NCBI GenBank assembly: GCA_019745975.1
Contig: JAIESQ010000019.1
Location: 1-64,000 of the forward strand
Reading direction: 5' to 3'
DNA: 64,000 nt
Source of the DNA: Pirellulales bacterium
GTDB lineage: Bacteria > Planctomycetota > Planctomycetia > Pirellulales > JAEUIK01
The notes beneath the pieces are model-generated. The model was not told where the DNA came from and did no database searches. It saw only the letters and a program-made list of their open reading frames with translations. The position numbers were made by a program, and so were the translations under genes. Below are positions 18,330-28,062 of the stretch, in pieces. Positions within the stretch are counted from its first letter, which is position 1, and the number at the start of each line of letters is the position of its first letter.

Positions 18330-19403
18330 CTAACGGAGTCTGCGCAACGAGTCATCGTCAGAAGTGGCGTTTGTATCGGTAGGTTTGCCACGAATTGCCG
18401 ACCAGGCCTTGCCTGCGCCGGCGCACGTGCCGTGCCAAGCGCGGCGGAAGAGCCGCCCGGTGACCAGGTCCTCGGTCCAGGTCGGTCGATCATGCGCATA
18501 GTTGTGCCACACCGCCTCGATATACGGACCGCTCACGGCGGCCAGCGTGGCATACACGCCACGCGCGCGGATGTCGGACAACGCTGTCTGGTAATGGTCG
18601 ATCACGTGGCGATTGAACAAGCCGCCGCTGACACGCAGGCCCGACAGCGCCCCGCGCCCCACCAGCGTCAGCTTGTCGAGCGCGTGCAAGGTCATCGTGC
18701 CGGATAGCTCCAGCAATCCGACCTGTTCGCGTTTGGCCAGCTCGCGCATCTCGCCCCATAGCCGCTCGAGCTCGGCTTGAGGGAGTACCTGTCGCGGGTC
18801 GACCTTGGCGACGGCTTGCCGGGTTTCGTCGACAGTCTGGCGCAAGCCGGCCAGCGAAAGCGGCGGCGTATCGAGCGCCGACGAAGTCTTACCGGCCGCG
18901 CCGCCGAGCGCGTTCAAGAAGTCGTCGAGCGAATCGATCGTCGATTGTTCATCGATAAGTCCTTCGCGCTTGAGCTCCGCCGCGAGCTCGCGGAGAAAGG
19001 TGCGCGAACCGTACGCCGCATCACTGACGATCGCCAGCAGCGTAATCGGCGAAATGTGCAGCGTGGCCAGGCTCGCCATTTCGGCGAAGTTGCCGATCGC
19101 CTTGCGAGCGATGAAGTTCTCGACGCCGGTCGATTTCTGGTCACCCGCGGTGGAGCGGACGCCGCCGATATCTTCGACCAGGTAGTCGAGCATTTGTCGC
19201 ACCAGCATGGAGTAGGTGCGCGAATTCTGAAACGCCTGTGGCACCAACAGTGAGGAACTCTCGCGCACCGCGCCCCCCACCATGCCGACGCCTGTGCGCA
19301 GCGTGCGTTCCGGCAGGCTCAGCGTATAGAGCAGGTACTTGCGCACCGCGTTGTAGCCGGGATCGGCAGTTGCGTTCGGTGTGTCGTCGATGGGTTCGGT
19401 CAT
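18330..19403 (-). CDS. unknown conserved-looking cytoplasmic or membrane-associated protein
   Basis: I do not recognise this 357-residue protein. It is predominantly alpha-helical, with an amphipathic to mildly hydrophobic N-terminal third (YLLYTLSLPERTLRTGVGMVGGAV), a segment ATLHISPITLLAIVSDAAYGS of borderline hydrophobicity, and a basic/acidic tail. Codon usage matches the neighbours, so it is probably a real gene. The start may be ATG 19403 (MTEPIDD) or ATG 19427 (MNIHARNH); neither has a clear ribosome-binding site. The upstream gap holds a family C repeat. Confidence 0.7.
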   Translation of the reverse strand: MTEPIDDTPNATADPGYNAVRKYLLYTLSLPERTLRTGVGMVGGAVRESSSLLVPQAFQNSRTYSMLVRQMLDYLVEDIGGVRSTAGDQKSTGVENFIARKAIGNFAEMASLATLHISPITLLAIVSDAAYGSRTFLRELAAELKREGLIDEQSTIDSLDDFLNALGGAAGKTSSALDTPPLSLAGLRQTVDETRQAVAKVDPRQVLPQAELERLWGEMRELAKREQVGLLELSGTMTLHALDKLTLVGRGALSGLRVSGGLFNRHVIDHYQTALSDIRARGVYATLAAVSGPYIEAVWHNYAHDRPTWTEDLVTGRLFRRAWHGTCAGAGKAWSAIRGKPTDTNATSDDDSLRRLR

Positions 19404-19435
19404 GTGGTTGCGAGCGTGAATGTTCACTTGTTCCA

Positions 19436-19510
19436 GTAGGGTGTGCGAAGCACACCACTTGTAGGGATAAACTGAACGTTCACGTTATGGTGCGTTTCAC
19501 GCACCCTACA
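19436..19510. repeat. family C compound palindrome, copy 1
   Basis: Two hairpins: GTAGGGTGTGCGAAGCACACC and, 30 bp on, GGTGCGTTTCACGCACCCTAC. Their outer ends are mutually inverted, so the unit is bounded by GTAGGGTG and CACCCTAC. A second unit in the opposite orientation is at 46288-46388. It resembles REP/BIME-type repeats. Confidence 0.8.
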
Positions 19511-19556
19511 TAGGGGTGCCGCTCACGTCGCGTACTCCGCGTGAGTACTTCGTTCG

Positions 19557-20441
19557 TCAGTCGGGGAGCTTGACGATCAGGCCGGCCCAGACGGCTTGTG
19601 GCTCGGTGCCTGTGTAGCCGATCACGTTCTGACCCGGCTCAGCCACGATCGCTCCCAGCACGAGCACCAGGTCGCCGCGGCCGGCGATTGAACCTCGCGG
19701 GCTAAGAATCGTCGTTCGCCGCGCGCCGCTAGGCACGCTCACCTGCAGAACCTTCAGTTTGCCCGACGGCTTGATCTCGTCGACCTGGCCGACAAGTAGA
19801 ATGCCGGCTTCGGGACGGGGGGGACTGTCGAGCCGGCCAGGAGTCAACTGCGCGATTTCGCGTACGTTTTCCGTCGTGGCGATGCGCAGCGTAAGTCGCC
19901 GCAAGGCGTCGCGGCGGGGCGAGACGTTCTTTTCCGGCTCGTCTGGCGACAACAGCGCGATCACCTCGGCGACGTCGCACCACGCGGTGTAGCTGTCGGC
20001 CGACAATGCCGGAGGCGGACCGCTTGCGGCCGCGCCGGCCCCAGCGCCTCCGGCCAGTTCGTTGGCGCGGACGAGCGCTTCGGCCAAGTCGGCGGAGTCG
20101 TATAAATCGAGCCGCCGCGGTCCGACATATTCGGGTGGGTACTGAACGACCGGCTCGCTCGGCGCCGGCTCCGTCGGCATCGCGGGTTGGTCGTGCGGCG
20201 GCTGCGTTGGAACGCCCACCGGACCGATTGGCGCAGCCTTCTCGGCCTGATGCTGCGCGGCTTCGGGCACTGCGGCACCCGGCTGGGTGTGGGGGATACC
20301 AGGCAGCGGAATCTTCAGCCAGTTGAAGCTCGGCCCGCCGAGATAGTTCAGCAGGTAGTAACCAATCGCCAGCCCCATCAGGCCACCGACGATCACGCCA
20401 ATGAGTTGGCTGGCGGCACTACCGCGACGACGCATATTCAT
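19557..20441 (-). CDS. unknown single-pass membrane protein
   Basis: A 294-residue protein with one N-terminal transmembrane helix (LIGVIVGGLMGLAIGYYLLNYL, about residues 12-33), a Pro/Ala-rich tether (about 45-105) and a C-terminal globular part of unknown fold (about 150-294). The globular part includes a probable beta-rich end, RGDLVLVLGAIVAEPGQNV. No family was recognised. The start ATG 20441 (MNMRRRG) is favoured because the helix then sits near the N-terminus. It lies 50 bp downstream of the M32 carboxypeptidase gene and may be cotranscribed. Confidence 0.7.
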   Translation of the reverse strand: MNMRRRGSAASQLIGVIVGGLMGLAIGYYLLNYLGGPSFNWLKIPLPGIPHTQPGAAVPEAAQHQAEKAAPIGPVGVPTQPPHDQPAMPTEPAPSEPVVQYPPEYVGPRRLDLYDSADLAEALVRANELAGGAGAGAAASGPPPALSADSYTAWCDVAEVIALLSPDEPEKNVSPRRDALRRLTLRIATTENVREIAQLTPGRLDSPPRPEAGILLVGQVDEIKPSGKLKVLQVSVPSGARRTTILSPRGSIAGRGDLVLVLGAIVAEPGQNVIGYTGTEPQAVWAGLIVKLPD

Positions 20442-20491
20442 GGCGTAACCAGGTCCGAAAACGGCGCTACTAATCTTCGACTGCGTCCGGA

Positions 20492-22063
20492 TCAATTCAT
20501 GCCGTACAGCGGGCCAAACTTTCGGCGGAAGTGCCGCATGAGCGGCTCGTGCGAAAGCGGACGCCCAGTCACACGCTCGACCAGGTCGGCAGCCGAGTAG
20601 CGCCGGCCATGTCGATGGATTTGCTCGACGAGCCACTCGCGTAGTGGCGCGAATTGTCCGCGACGGAACTGCTCGTCGAGCGAGCCGAGATCGGCCTCGG
20701 CCTGTTCGAAGAACTGGGCCGCGTACAGGTTGCCGAGCGAATAGGTGGGGAAGTAACCGATGGCCCCCGCGCTCCAGTGGATGTCTTGCAGCACGCCTTC
20801 GGCATGATTCTGGGGCGTGACGCCGAGGTAGTGGTGATAGCGATCGTGCCAGGCGTCGGGGAGATCGGCGACTTCGAGGTCTCCAGTCAGTAGTTCCTGC
20901 TCGAGCTCGAAGCGGACCAGGATGTGCAAGTTGTACGTCACTTCATCCGCTTCGATGCGCACGAGCGACGGTCGCACCTGATTGATTAGCCGATAGAACT
21001 CGTCGAGCGTTGTGTCAGTCAGCGCCTGCGGGAACGAGTGCTGGGCTTGCGAGAACAGCCATTCCCAATAGGCGCGGCTGCGGCCCACGAGATTCTCCCA
21101 CAGGCGCGATTGCGATTCGTGGATGCCCAGCGAGATCGCTTCGCCTAGCGGTAAACCAAAATGCTCGGGCGGAAGCCCCTGCTGATAGAGGCCGTGGCCA
21201 ACTTCGTGCAAGATGCTGAAGATTGCATCGGTCATGTCGCGCTGACTGTAGCGCGTGGTGAGGCGATGATCGTGCGGGCCGAGCTGCGTGCAAAAAGGGT
21301 GCGCTGAAACGTCGATCCGGCCAGCATTAAAATCGAAGCCGACTTGTTCGGCGACAAGGCGTGCGAAGGTCGCCTGCACGTCGAGTGGGAAATCGCCGTC
21401 GAGCGCGCTATCGCCGCCGGCGCGGACCGCCGCCGAAGTCTTGCGGGTCGATTCGCCTGCGCCCTTCGCCCGCGGCGTCGCGTTGACGATCGCCGTCAAC
21501 AGTGGCACTAGTTCGTCGGCCAGTGCGGCCAGTACGCGGGAAACTTCGGCGGTCTTGGCGCCGGGTTCGTATTCGTCGAGCAAGGGATCGTAGGGCGAAT
21601 CGGTAAAGCCGAAGGCGGCTGCTTCCTCGCGCTTGAGCGCCACGATGCGCTCCAAGAGCGGGCGAAAGCCCTCGAAATCGTTCGCCCTGCGCGCCACGGC
21701 CCAGGCTTGCTGCCCGAGCACGGCGGCCCGCGTCAGTTCTTCAACGAGCTTTTGGGGGAGCCGCACCTTTTTGTCGTATAGGCGGCGCAGCTCGCGGAGC
21801 GTCACGGCAGCGTCGCTATCGTGGTCGGCGACCAACGGACTGTCGGCCAGCTCGGCCAGCCACTCGGCCATGCGGGGATCGGTCCAGAGTTGATGGACGC
21901 GCCCCGCCAGATGGCTCATCTGCTCGGCGCGATACGGTCCGGCCGCTGGTGGCATGCCGGTGCGCTCGTCCCATTCCAACAGGCTTTCGATCGATTGGAC
22001 CAACGCGATCTCGCGAACGTGGTCGCACAACCGCGCGTAGGTGTTGCTCTTGATGGTTTTCAT
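20492..22063 (-). CDS. M32-family metallocarboxypeptidase (carboxypeptidase Taq type)
   Basis: A 523-residue cytoplasmic zinc peptidase removing C-terminal residues from peptides. The zinc motif HEVGH is at about residue 286 (ILHEVGHGLYQQGLP). Other family features are SPYDPLLDEYEPG, the HPFCTQLGPHDHRLTTRY segment, GIHESQSRLWENLVGRS, VEADEVTYNLHILVRFELE-type sequence (IEADEVTYNLHI) and GYFPTYSLGNLYAAQFF. The start is ATG 22063 (MKTIKSNTYARLCDHV), matching family N-termini; the in-frame extension to 22174 is not homologous. Confidence 0.95.
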   Translation of the reverse strand: MKTIKSNTYARLCDHVREIALVQSIESLLEWDERTGMPPAAGPYRAEQMSHLAGRVHQLWTDPRMAEWLAELADSPLVADHDSDAAVTLRELRRLYDKKVRLPQKLVEELTRAAVLGQQAWAVARRANDFEGFRPLLERIVALKREEAAAFGFTDSPYDPLLDEYEPGAKTAEVSRVLAALADELVPLLTAIVNATPRAKGAGESTRKTSAAVRAGGDSALDGDFPLDVQATFARLVAEQVGFDFNAGRIDVSAHPFCTQLGPHDHRLTTRYSQRDMTDAIFSILHEVGHGLYQQGLPPEHFGLPLGEAISLGIHESQSRLWENLVGRSRAYWEWLFSQAQHSFPQALTDTTLDEFYRLINQVRPSLVRIEADEVTYNLHILVRFELEQELLTGDLEVADLPDAWHDRYHHYLGVTPQNHAEGVLQDIHWSAGAIGYFPTYSLGNLYAAQFFEQAEADLGSLDEQFRRGQFAPLREWLVEQIHRHGRRYSAADLVERVTGRPLSHEPLMRHFRRKFGPLYGMN

Positions 22064-22177
22064 GCGCCGCAAGGGTCTCGGCAGGTCGAAATCGGCCCCG
22101 ACATTATTGTGCGCAAGGCTACCACGCGCCGGGCGGTCCGGGAAGTTCACCGCGCGTGGAAGCGTCGCGTTCAAGCA

Positions 22178-23764
22178 TTACAAGTACATCTGGAAGCCGA
22201 TTAGCACGACGCTCGGGTTTTGCTTGATGCGCCAGGCTTCGACCGGTCGGCGGTTTTCCAGCATCACCACGTGGAAGAACTCCAGGCGACGCGTCAGCCG
22301 CCAGCCCCCTTTCACGATGCCGCGGCGGATCGGGCCGTCGTGATACGGATTGCCGATCTGTTGCGGGTAGTACTCGCCGTAGTTGAAGTCGAGACGCACG
22401 ACGGGCATGGTCCAGCCGAAGTTCACGTAGTAGCCCAGTCCGTAAATGCCCTTGTCATTGCCCGGCCAGATATCGCGGTAATAGATACTGCGCTGCCAGA
22501 AGATGCTGTCGGGACTGAACTCGTTGCCGCGGCGTAAGCCGTACTGATCGTAAATCGCTTCGCCCGACACATCGAAGGCGCCGTAGCGCACGAGGCCATC
22601 GACGCCGATGTAGTTGTTAAATGTCTTCTGCTGCTCCGAGCCGAAACCGTCTTGAGCCTTGATCGAGGCGCCGCACGACGCGTGAGGCGTCTGGATGCCC
22701 ACCCGCGCGACGAGTGCCTTCGACGAGTTCGTGTCGCGGTCGGGGGTGCCGTTGGTCAGTGCGGCGTCGAAGACAAAGATGCTCGGCGTGTAATGGAGGA
22801 ATAGTCCCGTTTCGACCCAACGGATCGCTTCGGTGCGAATGAACGGCGCATCGAATCGCGCGTTCGAGTAGAGCGGGAAGTAGTAGCGCCCGAACGGCGA
22901 GGTGTCCTTGCCGATCGTGAAAGTCAGCGCGCCGCGCTGGATCTTGAGGTTCAACTGCCAGATCTGGAACGGGTCGGGCCGGAAGTTCTCCAAGTACGAT
23001 CGCCGCATGTTGTCGGTCAGCATGTTCTTGTCGAACGGCTGGTTGAAATAGAACGTGCTGTTGGCCGTGTACAGCCAATTGCCCGACGCGTGAAAGGCGT
23101 GCGGGCTCAACTGCCCTTCCACGCCGAACGTTTCTTCCTGGCCGCTCCACTGGATGCGTTGATCGTTGACGTAGTTGCCGCGCGCGAGACCTCCGACCCA
23201 AAAGCCGGTCATCTGCCGGTCCTCTTCGCCCCACACGCGCCCCAGGCCCATCAGCGAGCGTGGCGCCATGAAGGGCGTGATGAAGCCACGTGGATAGCCG
23301 CCGTTGCGGATCCAAGCCCACGCGGTGCTTTGCAAAGCGTCGCCGCCGGCCGTGAACCAGATGTCATCGAGCCCGCCGTACGTCGACCAGCTTGGAGCCG
23401 GCGTGCCGGGCGGCAGCCACGGAGAGCGCCGCGCACAGGCTTCGCTACCACAACCAGCGGGGCAGCACTCGGGGCCGTGTGAGATCCGGGCGGCGACGTG
23501 TGACGTTCTGGCTGCCAGTAGTTCCGGGCTGGCGGCGACCGGCGGCAGTGGATTGAGCGGCAGCGCTTGCGTGCGGGCTGGCGTCTGGGGCGATCCCGAT
23601 GACGGCGTGCCGACGGCAATCGGGCTGACTATCGGCGCAGCCGCGGTCACCGCTGGCAACGGTGCAGGCGCCGATTGCGCTTGCACCGCCGTCGCTGCCG
23701 TGACGTCAATCGCGACAGTCAGGGCCAGCGCGAAGCTTCGCAGGAATGATGACCGTTCTTTCAT
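22178..23764 (-). CDS. putative outer-membrane beta-barrel protein
   Basis: A 528-residue exported protein. A signal peptide (about 1-30, ending AVQAQS) is followed by a low-complexity Ala/Pro region (about 31-85), a Cys-rich short stretch (ECCPAGCGSEACARR) and then about 400 residues of alternating, aromatic-rich, Gly/Asn/Tyr segments such as FWVGGLARGNYVNDQ, GALTFTIGKDTSPFGRYYFP and GLGYYVNFGWTMPVVRLDFNYGEYY. This pattern suits a porin-like barrel. The C-terminus FQMYL lacks a strict terminal Phe. No specific family is claimed. Confidence 0.7.
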   Translation of the reverse strand: MKERSSFLRSFALALTVAIDVTAATAVQAQSAPAPLPAVTAAAPIVSPIAVGTPSSGSPQTPARTQALPLNPLPPVAASPELLAARTSHVAARISHGPECCPAGCGSEACARRSPWLPPGTPAPSWSTYGGLDDIWFTAGGDALQSTAWAWIRNGGYPRGFITPFMAPRSLMGLGRVWGEEDRQMTGFWVGGLARGNYVNDQRIQWSGQEETFGVEGQLSPHAFHASGNWLYTANSTFYFNQPFDKNMLTDNMRRSYLENFRPDPFQIWQLNLKIQRGALTFTIGKDTSPFGRYYFPLYSNARFDAPFIRTEAIRWVETGLFLHYTPSIFVFDAALTNGTPDRDTNSSKALVARVGIQTPHASCGASIKAQDGFGSEQQKTFNNYIGVDGLVRYGAFDVSGEAIYDQYGLRRGNEFSPDSIFWQRSIYYRDIWPGNDKGIYGLGYYVNFGWTMPVVRLDFNYGEYYPQQIGNPYHDGPIRRGIVKGGWRLTRRLEFFHVVMLENRRPVEAWRIKQNPSVVLIGFQMYL

Positions 23765-24202
23765 GAAGTCTCGCGCGGCGGGAAGGCAGGCGGTTGGCGG
23801 GGCGGGTTTGTCGGCGCCTGGCAGCGCGTCGTCAACCAATCGCTCAAAGCTGGCGATCGGTCTGGCAATTCAATCCACGCCCGGCGGCTGGGTCGATTCG
23901 CGCCGGGACGTGGTCGGGAAGCAGCCCGCACAATCGGTATCGAGTGTCGTGGCCGGCAAATCGAGTACAACCCGAACGCGTGGCAAAAGGTCCGCAGCTT
24001 TCGCTGCTTCGCTAAACGGAATGGCCCCGTGGCGAAGGCCTCAGAGAATGAACTACTCGGCCAAGATGGCCGTGCCGCGGCGGTTGGTCGCGGCTGACCG
24101 CCAGCACCCGTGGTGCTAGCAGTGAGCTGCTTCTATCTTTAGAGAGGTCACTCGTGGTGAGGCGATCGCCGGGTGAGTCGTTTGTCCTTGGAGGAGCTTC
24201 GC
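23765..24202. other. about 440 bp between divergent genes, nothing recognised
   Basis: This should hold the promoters of the barrel gene (minus) and the deacetylase gene (plus). GTGCTAGCAG at 24112-24121 recurs at other gap edges in the window. GGAGGAG (24190-24196) is the ribosome-binding site that fixes the next start codon. Confidence 0.5.
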
Positions 24203-24892
24203 GTGCTCGACGTGCTGGTGGTTGCCCCGCATCCCGATGACGCCGAGCTGGGCCTCGCCGGCACGATGATGAAGCTCGTGGACGAGGGGTACCAAGTCGG
24301 GGTACTCGATCTCACCAACGGCGAGCCGACACCGCGTGGTAGTCTGGAGATTCGGGCGCGCGAGACCGCCGCCGCGACCAAGATCCTGGGGATCGAGTGG
24401 CGCGAGAATCTTGGGCTCCCGAATCGCAGCTTGGAGGCCAGCCTCGAGGCGCGCCGCCGCCTGGCCGAAGTCTTCCGCCGCGTGCGGCCGCAGGTGCTGT
24501 TCGCGCCCTATTGGGAAGACGCGCATCCCGACCATGTCGCGGCGACGCAGCTCGTTGAGGCGGCCCGATTCTGGTCGAAGCTTTCAAAGAGCGATCTGGC
24601 AGGCGAGCCGTTTCATCCCCAGCGCATCCTCTATTACTATTGCGTCCACCTGCGGCATCTGGCGCAGCCGGCGGTGGTGGTCGACATCAGCGCGTACTGG
24701 GAGCGCAAGCGGGCGGCGATCGCCTGTTACGAGAGCCAATTTGCCGCTAGCGGTGACGAGGGCTCTCCGACACTCGTCGACCAACTCCGCGACCAGGCGG
24801 CTTACTGGGGATGGTCGATCGGCGCGGCGTACGGCGAACCGATTGCCAGCCGCGAGGCGATCGGCGTGACGACTCTCCGCGGAGTTATTTAA
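24203..24892 (+). CDS. PIG-L/LmbE-type N-deacetylase, BshB1-like
   Basis: A 229-residue zinc-dependent deacetylase. The family motif PHPDD is at about residues 9-13 ([17 protein letters not shown]) and the second metal motif is [27 protein letters not shown] and ESQFA segments match BshB1, the bacillithiol-pathway enzyme that removes acetyl from GlcNAc-malate. The start GTG 24203 is chosen because GGAGGAG lies about 7 bp upstream and [13 protein letters not shown] is the family N-terminus; the frame is open to 24173. No bshA or bshC is in this window, so the substrate assignment is inference. Confidence 0.88.
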   Translation: MLDVLVVAPHPDDAELGLAGTMMKLVDEGYQVGVLDLTNGEPTPRGSLEIRARETAAATKILGIEWRENLGLPNRSLEASLEARRRLAEVFRRVRPQVLFAPYWEDAHPDHVAATQLVEAARFWSKLSKSDLAGEPFHPQRILYYYCVHLRHLAQPAVVVDISAYWERKRAAIACYESQFAASGDEGSPTLVDQLRDQAAYWGWSIGAAYGEPIASREAIGVTTLRGVI

Positions 24893-24980
24893 AGGGTGCA
24901 GGGGGATGCTAGCAGCCGTGGCTCGCAGGCGCCAGGCGAGCGCGCGGACTTCCTTTGTGCTCGCCATCGAAAAAAGCAGC

Positions 24981-25023
24981 CAAGCGCCACCCCGGAAAGG
25001 CCTCCGTGCCAGGGTGGCGCTTG
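24981..25023. repeat. intergenic hairpin CAAGCGCCACCC / GGGTGGCGCTTG
   Basis: A perfect 12-bp inverted repeat (24981-24992 and 25012-25023) with a 19-nt loop, 90 bp after the deacetylase stop. It may serve as a terminator although no T-tract follows. Confidence 0.6.
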
Positions 25024-25061
25024 GGCTGCAACGGATCGGGTGACTTCGGCCACCGTTTCTC

Positions 25062-25126
25062 AAGCCCAGGGAAGACCGCTGGCATCGTTGCTGATGGACC
25101 GAAGGTCCGCGGTCTTCCCTGGGCTT
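25062..25126. repeat. family A palindrome, copy 1
   Basis: A perfect 18-bp inverted repeat, AAGCCCAGGGAAGACCGC (25062-25079) against 25109-25126, with a 29-nt loop that itself contains GGACC-gaa-GGTCC. It sits between the convergent deacetylase and RHH genes. Confidence 0.85.
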
Positions 25127-25183
25127 ATCCAGATGAGGCTTCCGTCGTGCTCGTGCCGTGACGGAACGCCGGGTTTTCCCCCG

Positions 25184-25564
25184 CTAGGCTTCGACCGCGA
25201 CCAGTTCGCCGTCGATTACTTGTAGCAGCTTGGTAATGCAGAGGCGGTTCATGCTCGTCCGGCGCTCGTGGGCCTCCGTCCGCAGGGCATCGTGCAGGCT
25301 CTTGGGGAGGCGGACGGTAATCACACGGGTTGGCTCGTTGGCGACTGGCTTGTTGCGACTCCGTTCGCGGACCCGTGCCAGCATGCTTTGGAGTTGGCTG
25401 TATTCTCTGCTCTTCTCGAACGAGGCGAACTCCTCGGGAGTATTGAAGATTCGGCGCACGGCCCCTTCGACGCCGAGCACTTCGCGAAAGAAGGTCACCC
25501 AGTCGGGGTCCTGGGCCATGAGGTTCTGAGCGATTCGCAGGACTTCCTCGTGCTTCTCGACCAT
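25184..25564 (-). CDS. ribbon-helix-helix (RHH/HicB C-terminal-like) DNA-binding protein
   Basis: A 126-residue protein. The C-terminal about 45 residues form an Arc/MetJ-type ribbon-helix-helix: TRVITVRLPKSLHDALRTEA followed by HERRTSMNRLCITKLLQVI. The N-terminal half is helical and acidic/basic with no known domain. The start ATG 25564 has AAGGAG about 7 bp upstream. No toxin gene lies next to it, so it could be an orphan antitoxin or a plain regulator. Confidence 0.82.
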   Translation of the reverse strand: MVEKHEEVLRIAQNLMAQDPDWVTFFREVLGVEGAVRRIFNTPEEFASFEKSREYSQLQSMLARVRERSRNKPVANEPTRVITVRLPKSLHDALRTEAHERRTSMNRLCITKLLQVIDGELVAVEA

Positions 25565-26172
25565 GTCGGTCTCCTTACTCGGTCTGGTTCTGTCGGGTTT
25601 TGCGGTCCGCAGTGGCCCGCGTTTGAGCCGATTGTCGAGTGCAGTCAAGGGCTGGTTGCATGTCATTGCTATCGCAGCATTTGTGGCGATCGAGTCAAGC
25701 TGCCTGCGAGGCGTGCATACCTGCCAGGAATTAGGCAGCCGAGTTGGTGCCTAGTTCTTGGGCACTAGCAAAAGTTCCACTGGCCAAAGTGTCCACCAAA
25801 AAAGCTGCCAAATAGTAAGAGAGGCAAGCTCGGCGCGGTTGGAATCGCCTTGATCGTCTCGCACAGGAGTCCGACGTTGTGCTGTATCGGTCCTTTGGTG
25901 GGATCGATCAGCAAGCCCAAGCGATGGCTCGCCATATCGTCGTCGTGTCGTGACCCAAGGTCGGGCCTCCCTGGGCTTTCAGGGTTCGTTCGTCACCGAA
26001 CACTTCGTGACACGGCCACGCAACTCGCGCAATTGTTTGCCGTTAGACGGTTTGCTATATTCGACCGCTTGTCGCCGGGCCGCTTGGTTCTCTCCAGCGC
26101 GGAGAGAGCGCGCCACGGCATACGTCTCGACGTAACTCCTTAATTTACCGCTTCGGCAGAATCACCAGCACT
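25565..26172. other. about 610-bp gap upstream of rpsA with candidate promoter
   Basis: TTGTTT (26033-26038), a 17-bp spacer and TATATT (26056-26061) make a plausible promoter 110 bp before rpsA. A degenerate half of repeat family A (CCTCCCTGGGCTTTC, near 25967-25981) also lies here. No gene was recognised. Confidence 0.5.
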
Positions 26173-27987
26173 ATGGTCAACCGTAACCTGATTCGCGAGT
26201 TTGATGTCTCGGAAGAAGATTGGAAGGAAACCCTTTCGGCCGCCTTGGAAGGGGCCGACGTCGACGAAGTCGACTGGAACGAGGACATCAATTGGGGCGC
26301 CGAAGCGGTCAACGTCAACTCGATAGTCGAGGGCAAGGTCCTCCGCATCGAGGGGGACAACGTGCTGGTCGACGTCGGCTACAAGAGCGAAGGGGTCATT
26401 CCCCTCTATGAGTGGGGCGAAGGAGAAGAGCCACCCCAGCCGGGACAGCGCCTCAAGGTGCTGATCGAAGAAGTTGAAGACGTCTACGGCGACGCCGACG
26501 AAGCCGCCGGAATGCTCACCCTCTCCAAGCGCAAGGCCGAGAAGATCGAGGCCTGGCTCAAGGTCATGGAGACCGTCCACGAGAACGACGTTGTCACCGG
26601 CGTCGTCACTCGCAAGATCAAGGGAGGGCTCCTGGTCGATATCGGCGTGAACGTGTTTCTGCCAGCCAGCCAGGTCGACATTCGCCGCCCTTCGGATATC
26701 GGCGACTACATCGGCCGCACGATCCAGTGCCTGGTGCTCAAGATCGACGAGGCGCGCCGCAACATCGTCGTCAGCCGCCGCGCCCTGATCGAAGCCGAGC
26801 GCGCCGAGAAGAAACAGGCGCTGCTCAGCACGCTGGCCGTCGGCCAACTTCGCAAGGGGATCGTCAAGAACATCGCCGACTTTGGCGCGTTTGTCGATCT
26901 GGGGGGCATCGACGGCCTGCTGCACATCACCGACATGAGTTGGGGACGCATCGGCCACCCGTCGGAGATGGTCTCGATCGATCAGGAGATCGAGGTCCAG
27001 GTGCTGCACATCGACCGCGAGCGCGAGAAGATCGCGCTAGGGCTGAAGCAGAAGACCGCCAGCCCCTGGGAGAACATCGGCACCAAGTACCCCGTTAACG
27101 CGGTGGTCAAGGGGGAAGTGGTCAACGTGATGAGCTACGGGGCGTTCGTCAAACTCGAGGAAGGGATCGAGGGCCTGGTTCATATCAGCGAAATGTCGTG
27201 GACCAAGCGGATCAACCACCCGAGCGAGCTCGTGCAGATCGGCGATGAGATCGACGTCGTCGTGCTGGGTATCAACAAGGATAAGCAGGAGATTTCGCTG
27301 GGCATGAAACAGACCCAGGCGAATCCCTGGGATAAGGTGGCCGAGCGCTATCCCCCCGGCACGGTCGTCACCGGCACGGTCCGCAATCTCACCAATTACG
27401 GCGCATTCGTCGAGATCGAGGAGGGGATCGACGGCCTGTTGCACGTCAGCGACATGTCGTGGACGCGCAAGATCAGCCATCCCAGCGAAGTGGTCGAGAA
27501 GGGCCAGCAGGTGGAGTGCAAGGTGCTCTCGGTCGAGCAGGACCGCCGCCGCATCGCCTTGGGCCTCAAGCAACTGCAAGAAGATCCTTGGACCACGGAT
27601 ATTCCTTCGAAGTATCAGCCTGGTCAGGTTGTCACCGGCACGGTTACCAAACTGACCAACTTCGGCGTGTTCGTTGGTCTGGAGAACGGATTGGAAGGGC
27701 TGTTGCACATTTCGGAACTGGCCGATCACAAGGTCGAGAGCCCCGAAGAAGTCTGCAAGGTTGGCGACCAGATCGAAGTAAAAATCCTCCGCGTCGACAC
27801 GGATGAGCGCAAGATCGGGCTGTCGCGCAAGCGCGTGGAGTGGAGCGAAGAGCTGCACGGCGACGGCGAATCGCCCGACGGCGGCACTCCGGCGCCGACC
27901 AGCCCGGCGAAGCCCAGCACTCCGCCGGCCGAGCTCAAAGGTGGCGTTGGCGGCGATTCGGGCCCGCTCATCAAGCCAACGAAGTAG
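26173..27987 (+). CDS. rpsA: 30S ribosomal protein S1
   Basis: A 604-residue S1 with six OB-fold S1 repeats, at roughly residues 50-118, 137-203, 222-290, 307-376, 394-463 and 479-549. Repeats 3-6 carry the RNA-binding pattern GAFVDLGGIDGLLHITDMSW, GAFVKLEEGIEGLVHISEMSW, GAFVEIEEGIDGLLHVSDMSW and GVFVGLENGLEGLLHISEL. A Pro/Gly/Ser-rich tail (about 555-604) is unstructured. It helps unstructured mRNAs bind the ribosome, which matters in an organism with few strong Shine-Dalgarno sites. A family A hairpin starts 8 bp after the stop. Confidence 0.97.
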   Translation: MVNRNLIREFDVSEEDWKETLSAALEGADVDEVDWNEDINWGAEAVNVNSIVEGKVLRIEGDNVLVDVGYKSEGVIPLYEWGEGEEPPQPGQRLKVLIEEVEDVYGDADEAAGMLTLSKRKAEKIEAWLKVMETVHENDVVTGVVTRKIKGGLLVDIGVNVFLPASQVDIRRPSDIGDYIGRTIQCLVLKIDEARRNIVVSRRALIEAERAEKKQALLSTLAVGQLRKGIVKNIADFGAFVDLGGIDGLLHITDMSWGRIGHPSEMVSIDQEIEVQVLHIDREREKIALGLKQKTASPWENIGTKYPVNAVVKGEVVNVMSYGAFVKLEEGIEGLVHISEMSWTKRINHPSELVQIGDEIDVVVLGINKDKQEISLGMKQTQANPWDKVAERYPPGTVVTGTVRNLTNYGAFVEIEEGIDGLLHVSDMSWTRKISHPSEVVEKGQQVECKVLSVEQDRRRIALGLKQLQEDPWTTDIPSKYQPGQVVTGTVTKLTNFGVFVGLENGLEGLLHISELADHKVESPEEVCKVGDQIEVKILRVDTDERKIGLSRKRVEWSEELHGDGESPDGGTPAPTSPAKPSTPPAELKGGVGGDSGPLIKPTK

Positions 27988-27995
27988 CGAATCAC

Positions 27996-28062
27996 AAGCC
28001 CAGGTTAGGCGGTCGACGCAGGTCGGTCGATACGATGGTCGCAGGCCACCTAACCTGGGCTT
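27996..28062. repeat. family A palindrome, copy 2
   Basis: AAGCCCAGGTTAGG (27996-28009) pairs with 28049-28062; the arms extend to 17 bp with one mismatch. It begins 9 bp after the rpsA stop and may act in 3'-end formation. A single half-site CCTTCCCTGGGCTTTTG follows at 28094-28110. The rest of 28063-28487, before the sigma factor start, shows nothing else. Confidence 0.8.
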